Counted from the first letter of the stretch, positions 17,165 to 26,949 are shown. The stretch is DNA of 64,000 bases from Myxococcales bacterium 68-20 (GCA_001899635.1 MKVQ01000006.1:1-64000); one strand, 5' to 3'. Notes: generated by a model from the letters alone, not told the origin. Translations and numbers: made by a program.

Positions 17165-18517
17165 TCATTTCACGAGGTCGAGCGGGGTGTCGACGAGCTT
17201 TCGGATCGCCACGCCGCCGGGATAGCCGTAGCTCGCCCACGTGCCCCACCCCCACAGGGTGGCGGAGAAGGCGCCTTCGCTCCGCATCCGTTGAAGACCG
17301 CTGATGCACTCTTGATCGCCGAACTTGTCGCCTGGGCCAAACCGACGCGAGAGGTCCACCCGCGCGTATTCGTAATCGCCGCGCGAGTCGACCGGGAGAA
17401 ACGTCGGCAGGTTCCCGGCGCACTCGAGCCACACGTCCTTGAACGCGCCGTTCGTCTTCTTCCGGACGATGACGAGTGAGTTCTCGGGGTATGTCGAGTC
17501 GGCGTAGAAGCTGTACGAGTTCAAGTATTGCCCTGCGGGGACGACGTTGACGAAGTCGGGATCTCCCTGTCCGGCGCTCGAAGCCGTATCCGTTTGGTTG
17601 CCGTCCGCGCCGGACATGTGAATCCCTAGATAGAACGGATGCTCGGCGTCACGCGAGCGGACGACGAACGGCTCGTTCGCGCGCGCACGGAAGAGCGCCA
17701 GCTCGCCGGCGGACATCGTCAGCGGTGCTCCCGCCGGCTTGACCGGATCGTAGTCGAGCTCGGTCCCGTCGCGCGCCGCGACCATCCGGTACCAGACGAG
17801 CTCTTCGGTCCCTTCAGCGCGCGGTCGGTACCCGACGCCGACGTACTCGGAGCCCCACTGCTCGTAAGGAGGGATCTGTTGCGCGAGAGTGTCACACGGA
17901 CCGGTGTTCGTCGGGACGAGTGCGCAGCTGTTCCCGCCGAGGGTCACGGTAGGTTTGTTCGAGAACACGAAGCTGCCGGTGAGCTCTTCGGTCTGGACGA
18001 TCTGCGCGAACTGCCCCTTCGACAGCTTGATCGTCGCCGGTGTTCCGGCGGCGGCACCCTTGAACCCGATGCCGTTCGAGACGTCCTTCTTGCCGATGAT
18101 CGTCACCTCGGTGTCGTCCTCCGAGGCGTAGATCTGCGTCGCTGGATCGCCGGTGCGGCTCTTCTCCCAACCGTTGACGATCACGTGCTCCTTCGCCCAG
18201 GCGCTCACCGGGAAGACCAGCGTCGCAGACGGGATGTGGCTCGTCGCTCCGCCGTAGGGATACATCGACGTGACGCCGACGGGGACGTTGCTCTTCAGGT
18301 GGAAGGCGTCGCCGATGGCAGAGTCGAGCGTGGCAAAGTCGACCGCAAGGGCAGGCGCGATGCCGTGTGGACAGCCGGCGTAGTCCTGCTTCTCCCAGAG
18401 CGAGCGTTGTTTCGTGGGATCACGATCGGAGAGGAAGACAATCGCGCTCTCGCCCGGGGCGATCGGTCCTTGGAGAAGCTCGAGCTCGGTGCTCCTCGGC
18501 ACGGCGCGATAGACCGC
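17165..18517 (-). pseudogene. 5'-truncated copy of the IgGFc-binding-domain-like lipoprotein gene
   Basis: From YRAVPRSTELELLQGPIAPG to the end (PGGVAIRKLVDTPLDLVK) the frame matches the C-terminal ~430 residues of the proteins at 30917-32692 and 40753-42546, and is closest to the latter (shared VSAWAKEHV, ATQIYASEDDTEVTI, EQWGSEYVGVGYRPR, SEGAFSATLWGWG). The signal peptide, the Cys-rich N-terminal domain and the first third are missing. Upstream of the break the frame turns into non-coding sequence. No proper start codon with a leader is visible, so it is probably not exported. The frame is otherwise undamaged over 1.3 kb, so the truncation is recent or the frame is kept for some reason. Confidence 0.75.
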
Positions 18518-18762
18518 GTGCGACGGCCGCGACGAGGGACACTTTGGTCCGCAAAAAGCAGGCCACCAGCGTCCGGATACTAGCGAAGCGCGTAGGTCCT
18601 TCAAGTGGCATCTGGGCTCATGCCGCGCGCCGAGCGAGCGCGACACATGAACAGCCGTCGCCATGACCTCCGAAGGTCCCGCGCCAAGTCTCGGCTCGCG
18701 CAGCGCAGGGGGATGAGGGCACGCGCTCGCGTCGAGAAGCGGGCTCGGGGCGCGCGACGCCC

Positions 18763-19302
18763 TCAGCGCGCCTCGTGCACGCCGGTCTTCTCGAGCCGCT
18801 CTGGTGCCACGCCACGCTGGTCGAGCGCGCGCTTGACGGCGGAGACTCGCGCCTTCGTGAGCGCCTCGTTGTCGCCCGGGGAGCGCGAAGGATCGTTGCT
18901 CGGCTCGATCGCGATCGTCGGCTGGCGGTCGGCCGAGAGACAGCGCGCCGCGCGCTCGACTGCATCGCCGGCTGACGATGACAGCTCCGAGGCGCCGCGC
19001 GGGAAGCGGACCATCACGTCCCTGCACTCGGTCGTCCGGCTCGTGATGACCTCGCAGCGTCCACGCGTGCAGAGCGCTCCCTTGGCGCAGGTCGCGTGGC
19101 TCTCGCAAGCGGGGCCCGCAGCGCCTGGCAGAACGATGCCGGCGTCAGCTGCGAGCTCGGCCCGGGTCGTCGTGGTCTCTCGACTCGCCGACTCGGGCCG
19201 GCGGCTCTTCATGAGCACGACAAAGAGCGCAACCCCGGCGAGCACCACGGCAGTTGCGAGCCACCATCCCGCCTTCTTCCGCAAACCGCGACTCTGCGTC
19301 AT
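18763..19302 (-). CDS. Membrane-anchored OmpA-like domain protein
   Basis: The 179-residue protein starts MTQSRGLRKKAGWW and has one membrane span (residues about 12-30, LATAVVLAGVALFVVLMK), a short linker, and a Cys-rich stretch (ACESHATCAKGALCTRGRCE). A C-terminal OmpA/MotB-like peptidoglycan-binding domain follows (ELSSSAGDAVERAARCLSAD; ALTKARVSAVKRALDQRGVA). The canonical NxxLSxxRAxxV motif appears as NEALTKARVSAV. It probably tethers the inner membrane to the cell wall. The ATG at 19302 is chosen over 19344 because the membrane helix then starts near the N-terminus. Confidence 0.7.
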   Translation of the reverse strand: MTQSRGLRKKAGWWLATAVVLAGVALFVVLMKSRRPESASRETTTTRAELAADAGIVLPGAAGPACESHATCAKGALCTRGRCEVITSRTTECRDVMVRFPRGASELSSSAGDAVERAARCLSADRQPTIAIEPSNDPSRSPGDNEALTKARVSAVKRALDQRGVAPERLEKTGVHEAR

Positions 19303-19431
19303 CACCTGCGAGCCTCCGTATGTTCCCGCGGGCTCGTGCAGCACGCATGCCCGACCGCACGTCGCTCGCGGTCGAGAGGAGCCCGCGCTCGGGAGGAGCC
19401 CTCAGCCGGAGAGCCTTCAGCCGCGGCGCTC

Positions 19432-19860
19432 TCAGCGCTCGACCTTCGCCTTCATCACGGGCTCGTTCGACGGCTGGGTCACGTTCCCGCTCGGCTCGGG
19501 CGTGACGAGGAGCTCGAAGCGCTCGTGAGGCGTCGTCGTGCTGAGTGAACCTCGCCGGTTCTTTCCCACTACGAGCGAGCCGACGTTCTGCGGCTCGGAA
19601 TCAGGCACGAGCGGCCGCGCCCAGACGACGTAGACCGTCGCGTCGTGCGCGAGGTTCTGCGGTGGAGCCATGAACTTCACCTCGAGATTTAGGTCGGTGT
19701 TGTCGTTGCTCGTGCGTCGCGTCTCGACGAGGCCCTTCGCCGCGGGGTTCTGAGAGGTCGGCGTCATCACCGTCTTCTGCCCGCTCGCGCACGCCGAGAC
19801 GCCGAGCGCGAGCACACAGATCGCCGCAATGCGGATGTGGCTTACAGCATGAGGGGGCAT
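19432..19860 (-). CDS. Small lipoprotein, unknown function
   Basis: The 142-residue protein begins MPPHAVSHIRIAAICVLALG with a lipobox VSAC. The mature part has no repeats and reads as a single small beta-rich domain: LNLEVKFMAPPQNLAHDATV, YVVWARPLVPDSEPQNVGSL, FELLVTPEPSGNVTQPSNEP. The style recalls small conserved anti-sigma-like or adhesion domains, but I recognise no family. It lies 130 nt upstream of the OmpA-like gene in the same orientation and could form a unit with it. A start at 19872 would add four residues. Confidence 0.6.
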   Translation of the reverse strand: MPPHAVSHIRIAAICVLALGVSACASGQKTVMTPTSQNPAAKGLVETRRTSNDNTDLNLEVKFMAPPQNLAHDATVYVVWARPLVPDSEPQNVGSLVVGKNRRGSLSTTTPHERFELLVTPEPSGNVTQPSNEPVMKAKVER

Positions 19861-20085
19861 GCCTCGGGGCATGCAAGCGCGGGTCCGGGGGATGCCTCCG
19901 ACGCGACGACGCGCAGAGGTAGGCCTTGATCGTGGACGTGGGATTGTCGCGTTGCGCACCCTGGCGGCCGCCGGTGTCGCGCTTCGAGACCACGACAAGG
20001 ATGTCCGTGCCGCGTCGTCCGTGACCGCGCTCGAACTTCCTACGCGCGGAGTCGATCGTGCGCCTCCCCCGCGCTGGTCACCACG

Positions 20086-21618
20086 TCACGTCCCACTCGC
20101 GTGCCACTCGCCGAGGCTCATCCCGACGGCACGCTCGGCGGATTCGGCTTCGGCGGAAGTGACTGCCGCCGGCAAGACCACGCGGAAGACGGCGCCGCGC
20201 GCCTCGCCGTTCTCGGCAGTGATCTGCCCGTTCATGTTGCTGACGATGCCATGGCAGATGGACAGGCCCAGGCCGGTTCCGACCCCGACGGGCTTCGTCG
20301 TGAAGAACGGGTCGAAGATTCGCGGGAGGTCGCTCTCCGGTATGCCCGAGCCCGTATCCCGGAACTCGATGACGGCCCGCCCGGCGGTGTCCGTGGAGGT
20401 CACCACGCGGATCTCGTTGCCCTCGGTGTCCCCCTCCACGATCGCTTGTGCCGCGTTGACGAGGAGGTTGATGAAGACCTGCCCCAGACGCGACTCGTCC
20501 ACTTCGACGGGCGGGATGGCGCCGTAGTCCTTCACGAGGCGCGCCCGGTGGCGGATCTCGCTGAACGCCATGTCGATCGACTGCTCGATGACCGGCCGCA
20601 CCTCGATCACCTCGCGCTGCTCCTCTTCCGCCCGGCAGAACGTCTTGAGGCCCCGCACGATCTTGCGGATCCGCTCGGCGCCCTCGAGCGCCTCGCGCGC
20701 CATCTCGACGCAATCGGCGGCACGTGCCGGGGAGCGCATGGGAGCGCCGCTGTCGATCTCCGTCGCGATCATCTCGAGGTTTGCCAGGACGTAGGCGAGT
20801 GGGTTGTTGATCTCGTGCGCCACGCCGGCGGCGAGCGTACCGAGCGAGGCCATGCGGTCGGCAAAGATGAGCTGGCGCTGCATCCGCTCCTGGGCCTCCC
20901 GGGCCTGCTTCTCGGCGGTCATGTCGCGGAAGACGAGCACGGCGCCGCTCAGGCTTCCGTCCTCGTTTCTCAGCGGGGAGCGGCTGAATGCGATGGGCAG
21001 CTCCGTCCCGTCGCGCGTGACGAGGTGCGGGTGAGAGCCCGCCTCGACGATCTGGAAGACATCGTCCAACGGCCTGCCGACTGCCTCCTCCGAGGTCCAG
21101 CCGATGAGGCGTTCGGCTACGGGATTCATCCGGGCGATCGCGCCGTCGGCGCGCGTCGCGATGACTCCCTCGGCGATGCTGTTCAACGTCGCCTTCAGGC
21201 TTTCGGTGAGCTCCTGGCGGACACGCTCGGCCTCCTTCTCTGCCGTGATGTCGCGCGCGACCGCGTAGACGAGCTGCCGCTCGACGTTGGACACCGAACG
21301 CCACTCGAACCAGCGATAGCTGCCGTCCTTGCACCGGTACCGGTTGATCGGCGGCGGGATGGATTGGCCCGCGAAGAGGCGCTGCCTCGCGACGAGGACC
21401 GCCGCTCGATCCTCGGGATGGCAGAACTCGATGAGCGGCCTCGACATGAGCTCCTCGACCGTCCAGCCGAGGGTCCTCGTCCACGACGGGTTGAGCCGCT
21501 TCCAGTAGCCGTCAAAGCCGGCCACGCAGAGGTGGTCCAGCGACATCTCGAAAAACTCGGCGTCGCCAGCGTCACGCTGGCTGGCAGAGTCGATGCTGTC
21601 GCAGGTCTGCCGCTTCAC
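20086..21618 (-). CDS. Sensor histidine kinase with two PAS domains
   Basis: The 510-residue cytoplasmic kinase has PAS1 (residues about 25-130, MSLDHLCVAGFDGYWKRLNP, RYRCKDGSYRWFEWRSVSN) and PAS2 (about 145-255, NSIAEGVIATRADGAIARMN). A HisKA region carries the phospho-acceptor His in LAAGVAHEINNPLAYVLANL. The HATPase domain has the N box NLLVNAAQA, G1 DTGSGIP, the F box FDPFFTTK and G2 GVGTGLGLSI. There is no transmembrane segment, so it senses an internal cue. No response regulator is adjacent, so it is an orphan kinase, as is common in Myxococcota. Confidence 0.95.
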   Translation of the reverse strand: MKRQTCDSIDSASQRDAGDAEFFEMSLDHLCVAGFDGYWKRLNPSWTRTLGWTVEELMSRPLIEFCHPEDRAAVLVARQRLFAGQSIPPPINRYRCKDGSYRWFEWRSVSNVERQLVYAVARDITAEKEAERVRQELTESLKATLNSIAEGVIATRADGAIARMNPVAERLIGWTSEEAVGRPLDDVFQIVEAGSHPHLVTRDGTELPIAFSRSPLRNEDGSLSGAVLVFRDMTAEKQAREAQERMQRQLIFADRMASLGTLAAGVAHEINNPLAYVLANLEMIATEIDSGAPMRSPARAADCVEMAREALEGAERIRKIVRGLKTFCRAEEEQREVIEVRPVIEQSIDMAFSEIRHRARLVKDYGAIPPVEVDESRLGQVFINLLVNAAQAIVEGDTEGNEIRVVTSTDTAGRAVIEFRDTGSGIPESDLPRIFDPFFTTKPVGVGTGLGLSICHGIVSNMNGQITAENGEARGAVFRVVLPAAVTSAEAESAERAVGMSLGEWHASGT

Positions 21619-21748
21619 GGATCATGAACGGTACCACGGCGTAGAACGCGAGGCGCCGTGACCGCGCAGGAACGAGACCATCGCCGCCGATCGCGCGGAG
21701 CGAGGTGTCATCCGTGCGGAGGTCCGGCGGTCGACCGCGACGGGCGTG

Positions 21749-22744
21749 TCAGTCGATGGGGCACATGACCGACGTGCTGAACACGCGGTGACGGTCGAAA
21801 GCGAGCGTGGCTCCGCAACGGGCAAACGCGACACCGCTCATGTTGGGAGGTAGCTCCGTCCGCCAGCAGTAGTTGTCCGCCCCGAGCCGCACGAGCGTGT
21901 CCTTCTGCCTGAAAAAGGCCGAGCCGATGGCGTCGACTTGAACGGCGCACGAACGGCCGCCCTTCAAGCTGCCGACGACGAGTCGTCCGCTCGCCGTTCG
22001 GCCGAGCCACTGCTGTCCGACGACGCCGCTGCGCGCGGCAAGGGCGACGAGGGGTTCGCCGGCTCCGGTATCGAAGGGTCGCACCTCATTGCCTCGAACG
22101 AGCCAGGTCGCGCCGTTCGTATCGACCGCCAGGAACTCCACTGCGCCGAGGCGAAGAAAGAAAGCAATCGGCGCACCGAAACTCGCTGGCGCCGCCATCC
22201 ACGACCACTGTCGCTGCGTCTCGTCGAAGCACGTGATTCCCTGACCGGCCACGCAGCCGAGATTCGACGTTCGAGCGGCCACTTCGTCGGGGACGCGGAC
22301 GATCTTCTTCACCCGATACGAGTCGATGAGGTCGCACGTCGCTCGCGCGCACGCGAGCACCACGCCGGTCGAGCTGAGTTGAACGCGATCGTACGTCGTC
22401 TCGAATCGTCGGAGCTCGCCGACGTTGGGGGGGTGAAAGGAGGTCGTCCACTCCGTCTCGGCCGAGTAGACGACCCATTGTTCTGCGGCGCCGTCGTATC
22501 CGAGCAGTCGACTCTCCTCCGCTGCCTGCAGCTCGACGTCCTCGGGCGCTTCGAGGACGAGCGAAAAAGGCGTCTCCCAATCGTTCCTCGAGCACGCCTC
22601 CACCTCGGGGCAGGGATCCGGATCAACGGGTTCGGTGAGCTCGGACGCTGCGGATGCGTCAGTGTCGGCAGTCGGCGACTCACCGCAGCCAGCCAGCGCC
22701 GGAGAGAGACCGAGAGCGAGAACCGTCCCGAGAAGCAAGCCCAT
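21749..22744 (-). CDS. Lipoprotein with propeller-like repeats, unknown function
   Basis: The 331-residue protein has a clear lipoprotein signal, MGLLLGTVLALGLSPALAGC. An Asp/Ser-rich linker follows, then a domain with scattered Cys and repeated strands (LLGYDGAAEQWVVYSAETEW, GAVEFLAVDTNGATWLVRGN, GVVGQQWLGRTASGRLVVGS), which suggests a propeller. No family is recognised. It is transcribed divergently from the first copy of the ECF-lipoprotein locus, sharing the 248-bp intergenic region. The ATG at 22744 gives the signal peptide; longer starts add non-signal sequence. Confidence 0.65.
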   Translation of the reverse strand: MGLLLGTVLALGLSPALAGCGESPTADTDASAASELTEPVDPDPCPEVEACSRNDWETPFSLVLEAPEDVELQAAEESRLLGYDGAAEQWVVYSAETEWTTSFHPPNVGELRRFETTYDRVQLSSTGVVLACARATCDLIDSYRVKKIVRVPDEVAARTSNLGCVAGQGITCFDETQRQWSWMAAPASFGAPIAFFLRLGAVEFLAVDTNGATWLVRGNEVRPFDTGAGEPLVALAARSGVVGQQWLGRTASGRLVVGSLKGGRSCAVQVDAIGSAFFRQKDTLVRLGADNYCWRTELPPNMSGVAFARCGATLAFDRHRVFSTSVMCPID

Positions 22745-22992
22745 GGCCGTACGGTGCACGGCACGCAGTCTATCGAGGTCACGACCATGCGCGAGATCGA
22801 TCGCGTGCGCGGGAACCAGTCCGCGCACGAATGCCTCCAGCCCTCTCGCGGTCGGCTCAGCGCGCGCGGCTCGACGAAACAGAGCCGCGATTGGCTGAGC
22901 ACGGTCCTCGAGCCGCGCATCCGGAGCACGCACGCCCCCTTTACGATAGGATGCTCGGCTGTGGCTTTGGGGGCTAGCCTCGCCGAGCCGCT

Positions 22993-24144
22993 ATGCGTCG
23001 TTCCACCCAGTACCGCTTCCGTCCCCGCGTTGGCTGGGCGCGTCGCGGCGGGGCCGAAGGCCGGCGCAGCGTTCGGTGGCTCGTCGCGCTGGCGGCCATG
23101 GTCGGGACGCTGGGGACGGCCGTGACCGCGCGAGCGGAGTCGAAGTTCGCCTTCTCGTGGCGGGCCGAGCCTGGCGCGACGTGCCTGACGGAAGAGAAGC
23201 TCCGCGCGGCGGTCGAGAAGAAGCTCGGACGGTCCGTCTTCACGTCGCTCGACGAGGCGGAGATCGTGATCGAAGGCGAGGAGCTCCGCTACCGCGATCG
23301 CTTCCGCGCGCGGGTGACCCAGCACGACCGGGCGGGACGCGAGCACGGATCGCGCGAGCTCACGGCAGAGACCTGCGCCGCGCTCGAGCGCATGACCGTG
23401 GTCTTCATCGCCCTCGTCCTCGAGCCGGGCGGCGCCCGCGATCGAACGCATGGCGAGCCGATGCCGGACGCACGCGCCCCGGAGCAGAACGAGCGCACGG
23501 AGAAGGAGAAGGCCGCCCCTCCCATCGCGCCGAAGGACGACGCGGCGATCGCGTCCGCCGATGCCTCGCGCGCTCCGAGCCCGCCCCCCGGCGTCACGCA
23601 ACGCGCGCCATCTCATCGCGCTGCGGGCGTCGAGCTCCACGCCGGCGCAGGGGCTGGAGCTGCTGTGGGGATGCTGCCGAGCGTGAGCGCGTCGGTGCGG
23701 GTCACGATGCGGCTCACGGCGCCGGACAGTCGTCTGAGCGCCGATTGGTCGGCGGGGATGACGCTTCCGCAGATCGTGACCGAGGGCGCGGTCCGGGCGA
23801 GCTTGGCCGCCGTCGATCAACAGCTACGCGGATGCTGGGCGTGGCTCGATCGCGCCGCGCGGGTCGATACCTGTGCCGGCGCGTTCTACGGCGCGCTGAT
23901 CCCGACCTCGACGAACCTCGACAATGAAGACAGCCCGGCGCTCTCCGTGCTCGGCCCCACGGCGTCATTGGCGCTGCGCGGGGCCCACGGTCCCGCTACG
24001 TTTCACGTCGAGCTTGGCGTGATCGCGCCGTCGCTCCGCCGCAGGCTCAGCTACCTCGACCGCGGCGGCGTGGACCGAATGCTCTACGCGACGCCTGCCC
24101 TGATGGGGCTGGCCACGCTGTCGGCGACGTTCCGCGTGTTCTGA
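22993..24144 (+). CDS. Locus copy A, gene 1: secreted outer-membrane-like protein
   Basis: The 383-residue protein has a long basic N-terminus, a signal-peptide helix (VRWLVALAAMVGTLGTAVTA) and cleavage near ARAES. A ~110-residue first domain (FAFSWRAEPGATCLTEEKLR; ELTAETCAALERMTVVFIAL) is of the type found just before ECF sigma genes in Myxococcota. A Pro/Ala-rich linker and a C-terminal part with strand-like, Gly-rich segments follow, ending in Phe (SATFRVF), which suits a small outer-membrane barrel. It is equivalent to the gene at 33142-34164. It may sense or gate the envelope signal for the adjacent sigma factor; this is inferred from position only. Confidence 0.65.
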   Translation: MRRSTQYRFRPRVGWARRGGAEGRRSVRWLVALAAMVGTLGTAVTARAESKFAFSWRAEPGATCLTEEKLRAAVEKKLGRSVFTSLDEAEIVIEGEELRYRDRFRARVTQHDRAGREHGSRELTAETCAALERMTVVFIALVLEPGGARDRTHGEPMPDARAPEQNERTEKEKAAPPIAPKDDAAIASADASRAPSPPPGVTQRAPSHRAAGVELHAGAGAGAAVGMLPSVSASVRVTMRLTAPDSRLSADWSAGMTLPQIVTEGAVRASLAAVDQQLRGCWAWLDRAARVDTCAGAFYGALIPTSTNLDNEDSPALSVLGPTASLALRGAHGPATFHVELGVIAPSLRRRLSYLDRGGVDRMLYATPALMGLATLSATFRVF

Positions 24145-24230
24145 GCTCGCCCGCAAGTCGACACGTGAGCGACGAGCTCTGCCGCTCGCGCGAAGCCCGC
24201 TCCCTCTCCTTCCTCCGGGCCTCGGACTCC

Positions 24231-24908
24231 ATGGGGTTCGAAACCTCATCCGTTCGGTCCGATGTCGAATTCGTGATCTCGATCACAAAACAGGAGCGGC
24301 CCCTGGATTACCCATACGTGCGAAGCTTTTCCGGCAGCGCCGGCGTGATCGCGGGAGGCGCGGAACACCTCGAGCGAGAAGTGACGACGCCGGAGGCACG
24401 CCCCGAGTTTGCCGCGATCTTTCGCGACCTGAGGCCGTACGTTCAGTCGGCGCTCCGGGGCCTGGGCGTGCCTGCAGCCGATCTAGAGGACGCCTGCCAG
24501 GAAGTCTTCGTCGTGGTGCACCGCAAGCTCGCCACTTACGAAGATCGCGGCTCGCTCCACGCATGGCTGTACGGCATCTGCGTGCGGGTCGCGAACCACA
24601 CCCGCCGGCGACGCGTCCGCACCCCCGACGTCGGGAGCGACACGCTCCCGGAAGGCGTCGACCTCACGACACCTGCCGAGCAGCTGACCGCCTCGCAAGG
24701 GCGGCAGATTCTCTACTCGATCCTGGACCAGCTCGACGCCGACAAGCGCGCGGTCTTCGTCCTCTACGAGCTCGAGGAGCTCACGATGTCCGAAGTGGCT
24801 CGATCTCTCGATATCAATCTCTTCACCGCGTACTCGAGGCTACGGGCCGCGCGCGTAGAAGTTCAGCAGGCCATCGCTCGCTTCGCTCGCCAGAAGGTCG
24901 TCCGATGA
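24231..24908 (+). CDS. Locus copy A, gene 2: ECF-type RNA polymerase sigma factor
   Basis: The 225-residue product has region 2 (AIFRDLRPYVQSALRGLGVP; DLEDACQEVFVVVHRKLATY; GSLHAWLYGICVRVANHTRR) and region 4 (LDQLDADKRAVFVLYELEEL; TMSEVARSLDINLFTAYSRL) of sigma70-family ECF factors. The start is uncertain: a GTG at 24165 is in frame, but ATG at 24231 gives a more usual N-terminus. Its stop overlaps the ATG of gene 3 (ATGA). By analogy with other ECF operons it probably transcribes this locus and is held by gene 3. Copy B equivalent: 34235-34846. Confidence 0.9.
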   Translation: MGFETSSVRSDVEFVISITKQERPLDYPYVRSFSGSAGVIAGGAEHLEREVTTPEARPEFAAIFRDLRPYVQSALRGLGVPAADLEDACQEVFVVVHRKLATYEDRGSLHAWLYGICVRVANHTRRRRVRTPDVGSDTLPEGVDLTTPAEQLTASQGRQILYSILDQLDADKRAVFVLYELEELTMSEVARSLDINLFTAYSRLRAARVEVQQAIARFARQKVVR

Positions 24909-25639
24909 GCCGTGACCCGCAGCGGCTCGCCGACCTCGGCGCGAACGCCACCCCCGAAGACCGGCTCCTCGCGAGCCTCATCGAGCACCACCGTGAGGCC
25001 CGACCGACTGCGGCCGGGCTGCGAGGGATCGCCAAGCGCGCCGAGGCGCTCGCTCCTCCGGGCGGAGTCGCCGGCCGCCTCCACAGGTTCACTCTCTTCG
25101 GCGCGGTTGCGGCGGCGTGCGCGGCGATCTCCGTCATCGGCCTGCGCGTCACCTCCCCCTCGGCCGCGGCGTTGCCTGAGGAGCCGAGCGCGTCGTTAGC
25201 CGTCAGCGCGACGCCCGCGCCGAGCGAAGCGCCCGCGTCGGCTCACGACGCCGTCCCCGTCGACGTGCTCCCGAGCGAGCCCGTGCTCGCGGAGGGGCGA
25301 CCGCCGGAGTCTCCGACCAAGGCCGCGGCCGCATCGTCCACGCGACGCGCGAGCATCACGCGGATCAAGCGATCGTGCGACGAGTCCGAGCTCATCGATC
25401 GCGCGGAGACACTCCTGCGCACGGGTCAGGCTGCAAGCGCCCTCGAGGCCACCCGTCTCCACGCCGCTTGCGAGGAGACGGTCCTCGATCAAGAGCGGGA
25501 GCGCATCGCCATCGAAGCTCTCGTGCTGCTCGGCCGAAACCAAGAAGCGACGACTCGCGCCCGCGCGTTCGCGGCAAGCTATCCCTCGTCGCCGCACCTC
25601 CGAAGAATCCGCCAGCTCGTCGGCCTCGGCGCCGAATAG
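24905..25639 (+). CDS. Locus copy A, gene 3: single-pass membrane protein, probable anti-sigma or sigma-partner protein
   Basis: The 244-residue protein has a cytoplasmic N-terminus of about 60 residues (RLADLGANATPEDRLLASLI), one membrane helix (residues about 63-85, LFGAVAAACAAISVIGLRV), a Pro/Ala linker, and a C-terminal ~90-residue helical domain (SELIDRAETLLRTGQAASAL; ERIAIEALVLLGRNQEATTR; FAASYPSSPHLRRI) that looks TPR-like. This layout is common directly after ECF sigma genes in Myxococcota. The anti-sigma role is inferred from ATGA coupling to gene 2 and from topology; no ZAS zinc motif is present. Confidence 0.7.
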   Translation: MSRDPQRLADLGANATPEDRLLASLIEHHREARPTAAGLRGIAKRAEALAPPGGVAGRLHRFTLFGAVAAACAAISVIGLRVTSPSAAALPEEPSASLAVSATPAPSEAPASAHDAVPVDVLPSEPVLAEGRPPESPTKAAAASSTRRASITRIKRSCDESELIDRAETLLRTGQAASALEATRLHAACEETVLDQERERIAIEALVLLGRNQEATTRARAFAASYPSSPHLRRIRQLVGLGAE

Positions 25640-25755
25640 ACGTACGCGCATCGCGGCGTCCAGCGCCAAGCGCAGCCATCGCTTTTCGAACGTCGATAGG
25701 ACGACTCCAACGTTGTTCTCTGCCTCTCGCGCACGCGAGAGGTCGAGGTGGAATC

Positions 25756-26949
25756 ATGAAGACGCGATTGATCATCACCGGACTGGCCATCAGCCTCCTC
25801 GCCTTGCCATGGGGCTGTTCGTCGGTCGACCACCGGCTGGGCGTCGAGCGAAGCCCGGAGCCCGCCCCATTCGTCCCCACACCGGAGGACTCCGGCGTCG
25901 CTCCGGACGCCAATATGGCCTTGACCAACTACTGCCCATCGTCCGAGTGCCCTGCGGGGTGGATGACGTGTCCGGACTCGCGCTTTCCGTGCGATACGAA
26001 CATTCTCGCGGATTCACGCAATTGCGGCGGATGCGGAATCGCCTGCCCGGAGGGGAACGGGACCGACGGCTTCATCTGCGTCGAGGGGGCATGCAAGCTT
26101 CAGTGCAGTGGCGGCCAGTTCGGAGGCAAGGATTGCGACGGCATCGTCGACAACGGCTGCGAGAGCGGGCGGCTCGACCCCAACAACTGCGGGGCGTGCG
26201 GCGTCGCGTGCGACGCCGACGTGGAGTGCACCTGGCAAGACAAGATCGGGGGAGAGGTGGGGTGCGGATGCCCGCCCGGCACGATGAATTGCTCCGGCTC
26301 GTGTGTGGACACGACGACGAACGATAGCAACTGCGGCGCCTGTCGCAACGCGTGCAACAAGTCGGGCCCTGGCAAGCCCCCGCGCCCTCACGGGTACTAC
26401 GGGTGCAAGGACAGCGCGTGCGGCCACTTCAAATGTGAAGCGTACTGGGCCGACTGTGACGGAGACGAGGAGACCGGCTGCGAGACGTCGATGGTCTCGA
26501 ATGACAGCTGCGGCGCGTGCGGGCGAGCCTGTGCGCCGGGACAGCAGTGCGTGCTGGATATGGACGGTAGACCCTTCTGCGCCTGCGAAGACGATGGCCT
26601 CACGTTCTGTCAGCAGCTCGTACAGAACGGCGTTCCCAAAGGCGAGTGTGTCGACGTCAAATCGAACGTCCGCCATTGCGGTGGATGCTTCGTAGCGTGC
26701 ACGGCGACCACGTCGAGCAACGAGCGCGCCACGTGCGACTACGGCCAATGCTCGGTCGTCTGCGTGGATGGTCAAGCCGACTGCAACGGCGCCCGGTCCG
26801 ACGGCTGTGAAGTCGATACGAGGAGCGATCCACACAACTGTGGAGGCTGCGGCATCACCTGCGATCTCTCGATCGGGCAAGCGTGCGTAGCGGGCAAGTG
26901 CGTGGTCGCTCCGTGCGACGAAGTCGACGCGGGTGAGGTGCCCCGATGA
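25756..26949 (+). CDS. Locus copy A, gene 4: Cys-rich repeat lipoprotein (NCGxCGxxC repeats)
   Basis: The 397-residue protein has a signal peptide (MKTRLIITGLAISLLALPWG) and Cys21. The rest is built from repeats of the form N-C-G-x-C-G-x-x-C spaced by CDGxxDNGCE-like segments: NCGGCGIACPEG, CDGIVDNGCESG, NCGACGVACDAD, NCGACRNACNKSG, SCGACGRACAPG, NCGGCGITCDLS. This resembles the Stig1-type Cys-rich pattern found in many myxobacterial secreted proteins. It must be exported and disulfide-rich. A 116-nt gap separates it from gene 3, while copy B has none. It ends CDEVDAGEVPR and its stop overlaps the next ATG. Confidence 0.75.
   Translation: MKTRLIITGLAISLLALPWGCSSVDHRLGVERSPEPAPFVPTPEDSGVAPDANMALTNYCPSSECPAGWMTCPDSRFPCDTNILADSRNCGGCGIACPEGNGTDGFICVEGACKLQCSGGQFGGKDCDGIVDNGCESGRLDPNNCGACGVACDADVECTWQDKIGGEVGCGCPPGTMNCSGSCVDTTTNDSNCGACRNACNKSGPGKPPRPHGYYGCKDSACGHFKCEAYWADCDGDEETGCETSMVSNDSCGACGRACAPGQQCVLDMDGRPFCACEDDGLTFCQQLVQNGVPKGECVDVKSNVRHCGGCFVACTATTSSNERATCDYGQCSVVCVDGQADCNGARSDGCEVDTRSDPHNCGGCGITCDLSIGQACVAGKCVVAPCDEVDAGEVPR

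Noticed and set aside
17104-20036. Similar ~27-bp segments near 17104 and 20010 (GCGTCGTCCGTGAxCGCGCTCGA)
   Set aside because: Only two copies with several mismatches; too little to call a repeat family.
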